This document shows positions 7,518 to 14,285 of a stretch of DNA of 16,706 nucleotides, one piece after another. Each line of letters starts with the position of its first letter. The stretch's first letter is position 1. The stretch comes from JBOGED01 sp050743625. Its GTDB lineage: Bacteria > Actinomycetota > Nitriliruptoria > Euzebyales > Egibacteraceae. The notes beneath the pieces were generated by a model, which saw only the letters and a program-made list of their open reading frames with translations, was not told the DNA's origin and ran no database searches. The position numbers and the translations under genes were made by a program. The DNA is taken from the NCBI GenBank assembly GCA_050743625.1, contig JBOGED010000013.1, positions 1 through 16,706 of the forward strand, in the 5' to 3' direction.

Positions 7518-8273
7518 TTAGGCGGGTTTGCGGGCGCGGACGATCGCGCCGTGCATGCCGTCGGCCACCTGATGGGTGAACTCCACCTCCACGTCGTCGA
7601 ACCCTGCTGCCCGCAGTCCGGACTCGTACTCGACTTTGGTGAGCGCGCCAGCGATGCAGCCGACGTAGCTGCCCCGCTCGGCCCGCTCGCCGGGCGTGAG
7701 GTGATCCTCGGCCACCACGTCGCTGATGCTTACGCGCCCGCCTGAGCGGAGCACGCGGAAGACCTCGGCGATCACCGCGGGCTTGTCAGTCGACAGGTTC
7801 ACGACGCAGTTCGAGATGACCACGTCGACGCTGCCATCCGGAAGGGGCACGTCCTCGATCTGGCCTTTGAGGAACTCGACGTTGGCGGCTCCCGGCTCCG
7901 CCATAGCCTCAGCGGCATTCCGGCGTGCGAGCTGAAGCATCTCTTCGGTCATGTCCAGGCCGTACGCCTTGCCGGTCGGGCCGACGCGCCGCGCGCTGAG
8001 CAGCACGTCGATGCCCCCGCCCGATCCGAGATCCAGCACCGTCTCGCCAGCGGCCAGCTCGGCGACGGCCAGCGGGTTGCCGCAGCCGAGGCTCGCGAGC
8101 ACCGCCGCCTCGGGAAGCTCCTCGCGCACGGCCTGGTCGTAGCGCGCTGCGCCAAAGTCCTGCGCTCCCCCAGGACCGCAGCAGTCACTGTCGACCGCGG
8201 GACCGCGGCCGGTCGCCGCGGCGGCGTACCGCTCGCGGACCTGCTCACGAAGATCGTCGTTCGTCCTGGCCAT
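7518..8273 (-). CDS. arsM: Arsenite methyltransferase ArsM
   Basis: A 251-aa SAM enzyme that methylates As(III), a detoxification and volatilisation step in the cytosol. It shows motif I VLDLGSGGGIDVLLSA (79-94), the family's early DSDCCGPGG segment, and three cysteines at the conserved arsenic-binding contexts: C64 (SLGCGNPLA), C156 (ISNCVVNLS) and C206 (GSYVGCIAGAL). Length suits the short bacterial ArsM group. The ATG at 8273 follows GGAGG with 5-nt spacing. A perfect ArsR-like inverted repeat lies just upstream (8284-8303), so arsenite-induced derepression is likely. No arsR, arsenate reductase or arsenite efflux gene is visible nearby. Confidence 0.93.
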   Translation of the reverse strand: MARTNDDLREQVRERYAAAATGRGPAVDSDCCGPGGAQDFGAARYDQAVREELPEAAVLASLGCGNPLAVAELAAGETVLDLGSGGGIDVLLSARRVGPTGKAYGLDMTEEMLQLARRNAAEAMAEPGAANVEFLKGQIEDVPLPDGSVDVVISNCVVNLSTDKPAVIAEVFRVLRSGGRVSISDVVAEDHLTPGERAERGSYVGCIAGALTKVEYESGLRAAGFDDVEVEFTHQVADGMHGAIVRARKPA

Positions 8274-8283
8274 CCTGACCTCC

Positions 8284-8303
8284 GTATCGATTGTTATCGA
8301 TAC
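8284..8303. promoter_or_regulatory. Probable ArsR/SmtB-family operator before arsM
   Basis: GTATCGAT (8284-8291), a 4-nt spacer TGTT, and ATCGATAC (8296-8303) form a perfect 8+8 inverted repeat ending 10 nt before the arsM ATG. ArsR-family repressors bind A/T-flanked ATCGAT-like dyads of this size over promoters. The site lies in the 69-bp divergent gap and could also affect the metallopeptidase gene. The repressor gene is not in the window. Confidence 0.65.
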
Positions 8304-8342
8304 GCAAGTTTAGCAGCGCGAGGCGGTACCGTTCCGGGTCGT

Positions 8343-8819
8343 ATGGATGTCGAAGTGGTACGCAGCACCCGGCGCCAAAAGACCGTCGAGGCGAGGCAAG
8401 TCGGCGGGAAGCTCCGGATCTCCATCCCCGCGACGATGACCAGCGCGGACGAAAACCGCTGGGTCGCGGAGATGACCCGCCGGTTCGAGCGCCGGGCACA
8501 GGCCGCTCCAATCGACCTGGCCGCGCGGGCGCGGGTACTCGCGACCCAGTATGGCCTTCCGCACCCAGTGGGCATCCGGTGGGTCGAGAACCAGCGCACG
8601 CGGTGGGGATCATGCACGCCGGGAGCGGCGACCGTCCGTATCTCGACGGCGCTCGCCAGCTATCCCGGTTGGGTGCTCGACTATGTCATCGTCCACGAGC
8701 TGGCCCACCTGATTGAGCCGAACCACAACCCCGCCTTCTGGACGCTCGTTGGTCGCTTTCCACGCGCCGAGCGGGCGCGCGGCTTCTTGATCGCGAAGGG
8801 TGTCGAGCAAGACCGGTAG
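8343..8819 (+). CDS. YgjP-like (DUF45) zinc metallopeptidase-domain protein
   Basis: A 158-aa soluble protein. The zinc site reads HELAH (118-122) with a third ligand probably H128 in EPNHNPAFW, and RTRWGSC (86-91) is the family's hallmark motif. The N-terminal part (VVRSTRRQKTVEARQVGGKLRI) forms the usual beta-rich leader. Family members are predicted metal-dependent hydrolases, and several neighbour restriction or toxin genes, but nothing like that is visible here. The ATG at 8343 has no clear ribosome site, yet it gives the expected N-terminus. It is divergent from arsM and 90 nt before the ABC transporter, so co-transcription with the transporter is possible. Confidence 0.88.
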   Translation: MDVEVVRSTRRQKTVEARQVGGKLRISIPATMTSADENRWVAEMTRRFERRAQAAPIDLAARARVLATQYGLPHPVGIRWVENQRTRWGSCTPGAATVRISTALASYPGWVLDYVIVHELAHLIEPNHNPAFWTLVGRFPRAERARGFLIAKGVEQDR

Positions 8820-8909
8820 CCGCACACATGCCCCCGTGCGGCCATCATCGCAGAGGAGCAATCGGAAAACAGACTGCAAGAGGGGCCTTCGTGCGGGCAC
8901 ACTCCCCGC

Positions 8910-10820
8910 ATGGCCAGCAACGATGGATCAGAAAGCGACACCAAGCGGGTCACGATCTACGACGTGCACAACAGCGATGATCACGTGCGACTCCGGCAAT
9001 TGCCCACCATCATGGCACAGGCGTTGCGATTGGTCTGGGACGCCGCGCGGGGAGAGTTCCTCTTGGTCACCGCCCTCCAAGCGATCGGCGGGCTGGGGCT
9101 GGTCCTCCCGATCTTGGCGGGGCGAAACCTGCTGTCCGCGCTCGACTCCCCGGGAATCGTGGCGGTGCCTTTCTTGCTGCGCGAGGTCGCGGTTCTGTTG
9201 GGTCTCAGCGCGCTCATCTCGTTCGCGAACTCGGTCGCCTTTGCTCGGAATGCATTGTTGACAGAGCGCGTCACCCAACATGCTCAGGGGCGGATCCTCG
9301 ATGTGACCTGCGCCGTGGAGCTGGAGGCGTTCGAGACACCGTCCTTCCACAACCGCTTGCAGCTCGCGACGATGAGCTCCTCTTACCGGCCTATGCAGCT
9401 GGTGCAGGGGGTCGAAGCGCTCGGAAGCGCCTTGCTGGGAATCATCGGCGTGTCCTTGGCGCTGTTCGCGTTGCAACCGTTGCTCGTGCCGCTCACGCTC
9501 TTGGCGGCCGTGCCGCTGTGGATCGCGGGGGTGCGCCGTGGCAAGCTGATGTTCGGCCTGTACTCGCGGCTCACTCCGGCCGAGCGCGAGCGTGGCTATC
9601 TCATGTACCTCCTCACCGGCCGGTTCGGCGCGAAGGAGGTCCGCGCCTTCGGGCTCGCCGGGTTCCTCCGAGGCCGCTGGCAACAGCGCAGCGACGAGCG
9701 ACTCGGCGAGATGCGGGAGAAGTACCAGTCGCTCCTTCGGGTCGGGCTTCTCGGTGGTGTCCTGAGCGCGCTTATCATCGGCGCCGGGCTCACCATGCTG
9801 CTCATGATGGCCGTGAGAGGGGACATCACTTTGGCCGACGCCGGGGCGGCCGCCGGGGCCGTGCTGCTGCTCTCGTCACGGCTGCGCGCCGCGTCCGGGG
9901 GGACCGACCTGCTGTTCGAGGCGGCGCCCTTCGTCGAGGACTTCAACACCTTCGTCAGCGCCGCCGAGACAACGGTTCCGGCCGGCGACCGGCGGCCAGC
10001 GCCCGCGCGATTCGAGCGGCTGGAGGTCGACGACGTCACCTTCACGTACCCGTCCGGCGACCGGCCCGCGCTGTCAGGCGTGTCGCTCGAGCTTGAGGCC
10101 GGCCAGGTGATCGCGCTCGTCGGCGAGAACGGATCCGGCAAGACGACTCTCGCCAAGCTCCTGTGCCGGCTCTATCAACCGCAGTCGGGGCGGATCCTGT
10201 GGGATGGCGTCGACACCTTCGACGTCGACGCAGACGAGCTGCGCCGCTCGATCGCGGTACTGTTCCAAGACTTCTCCCAGTACCACTTGTCCGCCGCTGA
10301 CAACATCGCAATCGGTAACTGCGACCTGGTCAGCGACCGCGCCGGGATCGTGGCCTCGGCGGCCAAGGCCGGCGCCGACGGCTTCTTAACGGCGCTGCCT
10401 GACGGCTATGACTCGATGCTCGGCCCAGAGTTCGAGGGCGGCACCGACCTGTCGGTCGGCCAGTGGCAACGCGTCGCGCTGGCCCGCGCGTTCTTCCGCG
10501 ATGCCCCGTTCATCATCCTGGACGAACCCACCGCCGCCCTCGACGCCCGCGCCGAGCACGAGCTGTTCGACCGCATCCGCACCCTCTTCGCCGGCCGCGC
10601 CGTCCTGCTCATCTCCCACCGTTTCTCAACCGTCCGCTCCGCCGACCGCATCTACGTCCTCGCCGACGGCCGGCTCACCGAACAGGGCACCCACGCCGAG
10701 CTGATGGAGCTCGGTGGCCAATACGCCGAGCTCTTTACCCTGCAAGCCTCCTCCTACCTTGACCCGGCCGGGCAGGTGGGAGCCGCATCACACGACCGCG
10801 GCGCGGAGGCGCGGCGCTAA
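8910..10820 (+). CDS. ABC transporter, fused permease and ATPase (exporter half-transporter)
   Basis: A 636-aa MsbA-type protein. The N-terminal half (about 45-350) carries hydrophobic helices in the exporter pattern (LLVTALQAIGGLGLVLPIL; VAVLLGLSALISF; two around 167-207; two around 278-325). The ATPase domain starts near residue 369: Walker A GENGSGKT (405-412), Q-loop Q453 (LFQDFSQYH), signature LSVGQ (514-518), Walker B FIILDEP (534-540) and switch H570 (LLISHR). All catalytic elements are intact, so it should work as a homodimer. Cargo is unknown; related stand-alone exporters are often linked to peptide or lipid products, but no precursor gene is seen beside it. The ATG at 8910 is weakly supported: no clear ribosome site precedes it. 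Confidence 0.93.
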   Translation: MASNDGSESDTKRVTIYDVHNSDDHVRLRQLPTIMAQALRLVWDAARGEFLLVTALQAIGGLGLVLPILAGRNLLSALDSPGIVAVPFLLREVAVLLGLSALISFANSVAFARNALLTERVTQHAQGRILDVTCAVELEAFETPSFHNRLQLATMSSSYRPMQLVQGVEALGSALLGIIGVSLALFALQPLLVPLTLLAAVPLWIAGVRRGKLMFGLYSRLTPAERERGYLMYLLTGRFGAKEVRAFGLAGFLRGRWQQRSDERLGEMREKYQSLLRVGLLGGVLSALIIGAGLTMLLMMAVRGDITLADAGAAAGAVLLLSSRLRAASGGTDLLFEAAPFVEDFNTFVSAAETTVPAGDRRPAPARFERLEVDDVTFTYPSGDRPALSGVSLELEAGQVIALVGENGSGKTTLAKLLCRLYQPQSGRILWDGVDTFDVDADELRRSIAVLFQDFSQYHLSAADNIAIGNCDLVSDRAGIVASAAKAGADGFLTALPDGYDSMLGPEFEGGTDLSVGQWQRVALARAFFRDAPFIILDEPTAALDARAEHELFDRIRTLFAGRAVLLISHRFSTVRSADRIYVLADGRLTEQGTHAELMELGGQYAELFTLQASSYLDPAGQVGAASHDRGAEARR

Positions 10821-11067
10821 TCGGCGCGTGTCGGCTGGCCCTCGAGGTCAGGCGGTGTAGGGTGAGCCCCTCGGGCCGTACGCAGCGCGAAGGCCCACCT
10901 GGTGAGCTGGTCGAGCATCATCTTGGCCGCCGCGTGCACCCAGCCGGCTCGCGCGGCTCGCCGGCCTCGTCGAACCGCTCCCATGCGTTGTGGAAGCTGA
11001 CCGTGTCACGGACGGGTACCGCATGGAGCTCCCGATGATGACGGCGAGGTCGACGGGTCGTGGTCAT
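10817..11067 (-). pseudogene. Remnant of an NADPH-dependent FMN reductase / NAD(P)H oxidoreductase
   Basis: Two pieces of one flavodoxin-fold reductase family are fused by deletion. After the ATG at 11067 the peptide MTTTR leads, with a frame change, into PVDLAVIIGSS, the typical N-terminal beta-strand and FMN loop. It is followed at once, in another frame, by the family's C-terminus (VPVRDTVSFHNAWERFDEAG), then a second frame change into GWVHAAAKMMLDQL and TRWAFALRTAR, ending in TAG at 10817. About 85 residues remain of an expected 180-190, so the middle is lost. The stop overlaps the ABC transporter stop tail to tail. It is surely non-functional. The family call rests on the two conserved ends. 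Confidence 0.7.
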
Positions 11068-11084
11068 GATAAGCGCGCTTGAGA

Positions 11085-11106
11085 TTTTGTGCGTCTGCGC
11101 GCAAAA
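11085..11106. repeat. Palindrome family A, copy 2
   Basis: TTTTGTGCG (11085-11093), spacer TCTG, then CGCGCAAAA (11098-11106). It pairs over 9 bp with one G:T. It starts 18 bp upstream of the FMN-reductase remnant. A separate AACCGCA/TGCGGTT dyad (11105-11111 and 11135-11141) links it towards copy 3. Confidence 0.65.
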
Positions 11107-11152
11107 CCGCACATCAGTCAGGTCGGATCCCAGATGCGGTTGTGGTTGGGGG

Positions 11153-11184
11153 CCAGCTTTTGCGCGTCGGCGCGCAAATGCTGG
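11153..11184. repeat. Palindrome family A, copy 3 with extended stem
   Basis: Core arms TTTTGCGCG (11158-11166) and CGCGCAAAT (11171-11179) flank TCGG. The symmetry extends outward through CCAGC and GCTGG, giving a 32-bp hairpin with one mismatch. It lies in the same orientation as copy 2, 51 bp away. The stretch 10821-11246 otherwise contains only the reductase remnant. Confidence 0.65.
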
Positions 11185-11246
11185 AAGCGGAACCGCCAAC
11201 TTGTGCCTGGGCCGCCTGCGGGCGGCCGGGTCATACGCGCCGCGAA

Positions 11247-11408
11247 TTAGCGCTTGTTGCCCTTGATCGCGCCTTTGACCTTGTCCACGGCCTTCTTGAC
11301 CTTGCCGGCGGCTTGGTCGAGCTTTCCCTCGCGTTCCAGCTTCTTGTCTCCGGTGAGGTTACCGACAGCCTCTTTCACCTTGCCCTTGACGCGGTCCACG
11401 TTGCTCAT
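11247..11408 (-). CDS. CsbD family stress protein
   Basis: A 53-aa highly charged Lys/Glu-rich protein: MSNVDRVKGKVKEAVGNLTG, then DKKLEREGKLDQAAGKV and a Lys-rich end (AVDKVKGAIKGNKR). This is the CsbD pattern of small helical proteins induced by general stress; biochemical role unknown. The ATG at 11408 follows GGAGA with a 5-nt spacer. The frame is open far upstream through the broken NDH-2 gene to 12029, so a conceptual fusion ORF exists, but the ribosome site and the exact family N-terminus show that csbD starts here. Confidence 0.9.
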   Translation of the reverse strand: MSNVDRVKGKVKEAVGNLTGDKKLEREGKLDQAAGKVKKAVDKVKGAIKGNKR

Positions 11409-11595
11409 CAAAGTCTCCTGGTCCCAGGGGTTGAATCGGCCACACGATCGGGAGCCGCTCGCGGTTGCTCCAGGCTCTTTGGTCTCCATGATGCCAACGA
11501 TCTCCGCACAGGAGCAACGAGGCCGAACACGCGAGCGTAGTGTTCCCCCTCCGACCGCCTCGCACACGTCCCGTGAAGCTCTTCCTTTCCCGTCT

Positions 11596-12002
11596 GGCAT
11601 CCTCGAGAGTTTCATGCCGGGCGCGTAGTCGGCCCATTCGTCGTGCCCGAAGTAGGCGTGAGTGGCCCCGGCGCTCACCACGAGCGTCTCGTACGGAGGC
11701 TTGAGCCGCTGGCCGTCCGGAGCGACGGCCGCGACGGTGCGGTCTTGAAGATCTATCGCGGTGACCTCGACGAGGAGCGCGCGAGCATTCTTCTGTTTCT
11801 TCAGCACGCTGCGCAACGCTGGCGCGATCAGGCCCTCTGAGAGGAGCCCGGTCGCGACCTCGTACAACAATGGTTGGAAGAGGTGATGATTCGTCCGGTC
11901 AAGGACCGTGACGTCGACGGGAGCGGCGGCCAAGGCACGAGTCACGCGAAGCCCTCCGAAGCCGCCACCGACGACCACGACTCGATGCCGTGCGTTGGTC
12001 AC
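11596..12002 (-). pseudogene. Truncated, frameshifted type II NADH dehydrogenase (NDH-2)
   Basis: The first 131 residues are a good NDH-2 N-terminus: FAD Rossmann motif VVVVGGGFGGLRVTRAL, then NHHLFQPLLYEVATG, LLSEGLIAPALRSVLK, YETLVVSAGATHAYFGHDEW and YAPGMK. The frame then breaks: the next conserved residues TLEDA appear in another frame at 11596-11610, as after loss of one base, and homology fades beyond them. The remaining two thirds of a usual 400-aa-plus enzyme (NADH-binding and C-terminal membrane-anchoring parts) are missing. I take the GTG at 12002, 16 nt after the hemolysin III stop; a GTG at 12029 is also in frame. Respiratory function cannot survive. Confidence 0.75.
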
Positions 12003-12018
12003 GCTTCGCCTGACCGGC

Positions 12019-12723
12019 TCAGCTGGCACCCGGGAGCACGTACCGCCATACGGCCACGTAATGCGCCGTGCTGCCGGCGATCACGAGAAGATGAAAGATC
12101 TCGTGGAAGCCGAACCAGCGCGGAGACGGATCCGGCCAGCGCTTGGCATAGATGAACGCGCCGATGGTGTAGAGCAGTCCCCCGAGCACGATCAGTGCCG
12201 ATCCTTCCCATGGCAGCGCATCGATGATCTTGGTGAACGGCACGACCAAGAGCCAACCGACCCCGACGTAACTCAGCGCGGGGACCCAGGGTGAGGCGTT
12301 CTTGAGTGTGGGAATCCAGCGGGACGCGGAGAGCGGTAGGGCGGCGAGGACCGCGCCGACGATCCCGACGAGCCAGGCGATCAACAGGCTCCACATACGC
12401 CAGGACCCGCTGAGCGTATGGAACGCGATGGGAGTGAAGGTGGCCATGATGAACAGTTGGATCATCGCCCGGTCGCAGCGTGACAGGATGCGGCGAACAC
12501 GAGCGCCCCACGGTGGGACGTGATACAGCGAGCTGGTGGCGTACAGTCCGACGAGGCAGACGCCGAAGACCAAGACGGGCAGTCGGCTGGCGCCCTCCGA
12601 TGGGGCCGTGCGCCATAACGTCCATGCGCTGGCCAGAGCCAGAGGCACCATCGCCGCATGGAGCCAGCCGCGCAGCCTTGGGCGGGATACGACGGCGTGG
12701 CCAGTATGAGCGGTCGTGGTCAT
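12019..12723 (-). CDS. Hemolysin III / PAQR-family integral membrane protein
   Basis: A 234-aa protein with about seven hydrophobic segments. Family motifs are in order: GWLHAAMVPLALASAW (19-34), SSLYHVPPW (64-72), CDRAMIQLFIMATFTPIAF (83-101) and FGFHEIFHLLVIAGSTAHY (204-222). The conserved S65, H68, D84, H207 and H211 match the metal-binding set of the adiponectin-receptor-like (PAQR) superfamily, which suggests a zinc-dependent lipid hydrolase or sensor. The ATG at 12723 has a strong GGAGGGAGGAG site inside the upstream gene and overlaps its stop by ATGA. The longer frame to 13017 overlaps that gene and was rejected. Confidence 0.93.
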   Translation of the reverse strand: MTTTAHTGHAVVSRPRLRGWLHAAMVPLALASAWTLWRTAPSEGASRLPVLVFGVCLVGLYATSSLYHVPPWGARVRRILSRCDRAMIQLFIMATFTPIAFHTLSGSWRMWSLLIAWLVGIVGAVLAALPLSASRWIPTLKNASPWVPALSYVGVGWLLVVPFTKIIDALPWEGSALIVLGGLLYTIGAFIYAKRWPDPSPRWFGFHEIFHLLVIAGSTAHYVAVWRYVLPGAS

Positions 12724-13130
12724 GAGCGCTCCTCCCTCCGTGTGAGACGCTGAGCGCGGATGAATCCCCGTGGCCCATCGCGCCGCTTGGTGGCAGCCTG
12801 ATCCGCCGGCATGTCGAGGTGCTGAGCGAGCACGCTCCACGGGTCGGCTACCCACAAGGCGCCGGCTCGGTCGACAGCCACGCGGTGGGTTGTGGCAAGG
12901 ATCCAGACGATCGGGTTGCCGTCGGTGGGGTCGAAGCGGGGCGCGGTGCGCCACACCTCGACCAGCGCCCGCTCGGTCACCCGTTCCGCCTCCACCCGAT
13001 CGCGCAAGACAAGGCAAGCGAGGCCGTACACCTGTCCGGCCACGCGGTCATAAAGAGCGCGGAAGGCGGCCTGGTCGCCGCGAGCGACGTCGCCAACCAG
13101 GCGGGCGAGGACTGAGTCCGTTGTGCGCAT
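12720..13130 (-). CDS. Sigma-70 region 2-only protein (ECF/SigK-like, lacks region 4)
   Basis: A 136-aa protein. Residues 1-89 match sigma region 2 of ECF factors, near the SigK group: DVARGDQAAFRALYDRVAGQ, VYGLACLVLRD, ALVEVWRTAPRFDP and GNPIVWILATTHRVAVDRAG. From about residue 90 the sequence turns into an Arg/Ala-rich tail (RRDGPRGFIRAQRLTRREERS) with no helix-turn-helix of region 4. It could not recognise a -35 element in the usual way. It may be a degraded sigma factor, or a region-2 module that competes for core RNA polymerase or an anti-sigma factor. It starts 2 nt after the GAF-ANTAR stop and overlaps hemolysin III by 4 bp, and this tight coupling argues for an expressed gene. Confidence 0.75.
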   Translation of the reverse strand: MRTTDSVLARLVGDVARGDQAAFRALYDRVAGQVYGLACLVLRDRVEAERVTERALVEVWRTAPRFDPTDGNPIVWILATTHRVAVDRAGALWVADPWSVLAQHLDMPADQAATKRRDGPRGFIRAQRLTRREERS

Positions 13131-13132
13131 GG

Positions 13133-13834
13133 CTATCCGATTCGGAGGCGCTTCGAGACGACGTCGCCGGCCACGGCCCCCAGGGTGCGATCGTGCGTGT
13201 CGGCGTAGGCGCGCAGGAGCGTGAACGCCTCCTCCACGTTGACGTGCAGGTGGACCGCCGTCATGCCGGTCGCCTGATCGAGAACCGCCCGGCTGCTGTC
13301 CACATTCGGGGCTTGGTAGAGCAGTGCTCCGGGTGGGGCTAGGGCCTGTACGTCGAGGATGGTCTGTCGGGTCACCTCAGCGAGCACCACCGCGTCGGCG
13401 ATGTGGGGGGCGGCAAGCGGTCCGGGGCGGTCGCGGTAGAGGTCCAACGCGCCAATCCGCAGCTCGTCGACTCCCAGCGGGAAACTAAACGCCGCACGGA
13501 CACCGGCCTCCACCGCTCGTGCCGCGAAGTCGGGCCATCGCCGCATCCCTTCCTCGGCGAGGTCGGGCTCAAGCACTACCCGGCCCGTCCGGTACGCCTC
13601 CAGGCAGGGACCCTGGCCGGTGACATCCTGTAACGCTTCGACGACGAGGATGGCCTCGTCGGAGGCCGAGACGGTGACGTGGTGCTCGCCGCGGGCCATG
13701 AGCATGGCACCAGCGCCCGTGATCGGCAGCAACTGTACGCAGGCGGCGCACAGTCCTTGCAGAATCCCCGATGGGTCCCGATTGTCGGAGTCCAGCAAGC
13801 CGGCGAGCTCGGCCAGCAGCCGAGTGCGTTCCAC
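13133..13834 (-). CDS. GAF and ANTAR domain-containing regulator (1)
   Basis: A 233-aa protein. The GAF sensor domain covers about residues 20-160 (LCAACVQLLPITGAGAMLM; GPCLEAYRTGRVV; RRWPDFAARAVEAGVRAAFSF-type core; RIGALDLYRDRPGPL). The ANTAR domain is about 175-230 (SRAVLDQATGMTAVHLHVNV; EEAFTLLRAYADTH; LGAVAGDVV). ANTAR domains bind paired hairpins in nascent RNA and cause antitermination; the GAF ligand is unknown. The GTG at 13834 lies 2 nt after the stop of a small Cys-rich ORF. Both that junction and the one to the sigma-like gene contain the same GGATAGCC sequence just before the start, so the upstream stop TAG sits in the likely ribosome site. Confidence 0.92.
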   Translation of the reverse strand: MERTRLLAELAGLLDSDNRDPSGILQGLCAACVQLLPITGAGAMLMARGEHHVTVSASDEAILVVEALQDVTGQGPCLEAYRTGRVVLEPDLAEEGMRRWPDFAARAVEAGVRAAFSFPLGVDELRIGALDLYRDRPGPLAAPHIADAVVLAEVTRQTILDVQALAPPGALLYQAPNVDSSRAVLDQATGMTAVHLHVNVEEAFTLLRAYADTHDRTLGAVAGDVVSKRLRIG

Positions 13835-13836
13835 GG

Positions 13837-14031
13837 CTATCCCGTGCCCGCCGAACGATTCCCGAACCAGTCAAACCATGAGCTCATCCGCTGGTAAGGG
13901 TCATGGTCGACCTGGTTCCTGAAGGCTTGCGCCTCACGCGTGCACACGGAACATCGCGGCCTGGGCGCCTCAACGTCGGACGTACCTTCACAGAAAAACC
14001 AACAAGTAGTGCACAATCCCCAGATCCTCAC
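13837..14031 (-). CDS. Small Cys/Trp-rich protein, possible zinc ribbon
   Basis: A 64-aa ORF. C7-x2-C10 (CTTCWFFC) and C27-x2-C30 (CSVC) form two knuckles as in rubredoxin-like or zinc-ribbon folds; C14 is extra. The C-terminal half is polar and aromatic (VDHDPYQRMSSWFDWFGNRS). The GTG at 14031 has GAGGTGG 4 nt upstream, and the stop lies 2 nt before the GAF-ANTAR start. No homologue comes to mind. The ribosome site, the paired Cys motifs and the tight gene packing support a real gene; third-position GC is only moderate, which leaves doubt. Confidence 0.6.
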   Translation of the reverse strand: MRIWGLCTTCWFFCEGTSDVEAPRPRCSVCTREAQAFRNQVDHDPYQRMSSWFDWFGNRSAGTG

Positions 14032-14183
14032 GGTGCCACCTCGCGCCGCCGACAGGCGGGCCGGGTCACGTCAGGCTTCGGGGGCCGGGATTCCGTGAGC
14101 CGCCGCAAGAGACGGACATGACGGGCGAGTAGTTCTTGGAGTCCCTCCGCCAGGGTCTGGGGGCAGTGGGGGGTCCGTGCCAC
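14028..14183 (-). CDS. Putative 51-aa small protein, first of the GAF-ANTAR array
   Basis: A short ORF reading VARTPHCPQTLAEGLQ, ELLARHVRLLRRLTESRPP and KPDVTRPACRRREVAP. It suggests one amphipathic Leu/Arg-rich helix and a basic tail. The GTG at 14183 follows GAGGG with a 7-nt gap. Its TGA overlaps the next ORF's GTG (GTGA), like other junctions in this window. No family recognised. The frame is also open up to 14270, but that part has no good start. Moderate to low certainty that it is translated. Confidence 0.42.
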   Translation of the reverse strand: MARTPHCPQTLAEGLQELLARHVRLLRRLTESRPPKPDVTRPACRRREVAP

Positions 14184-14285
14184 GTGGGTACCCTCGGCGA
14201 GCGATCGCGTCGAGCACCTGGTAACTCCACCTATTACCCTCTCATCGTCGCACCCGGTCCGCAACCACACGCTCGTGAATACCGC

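Noticed and set aside
8928..9683. 251-aa minus-strand ORF inside the ABC transporter
   Set aside because: Low-complexity Arg/Glu/Gln-rich shadow; the plus strand encodes a complete ABC exporter.
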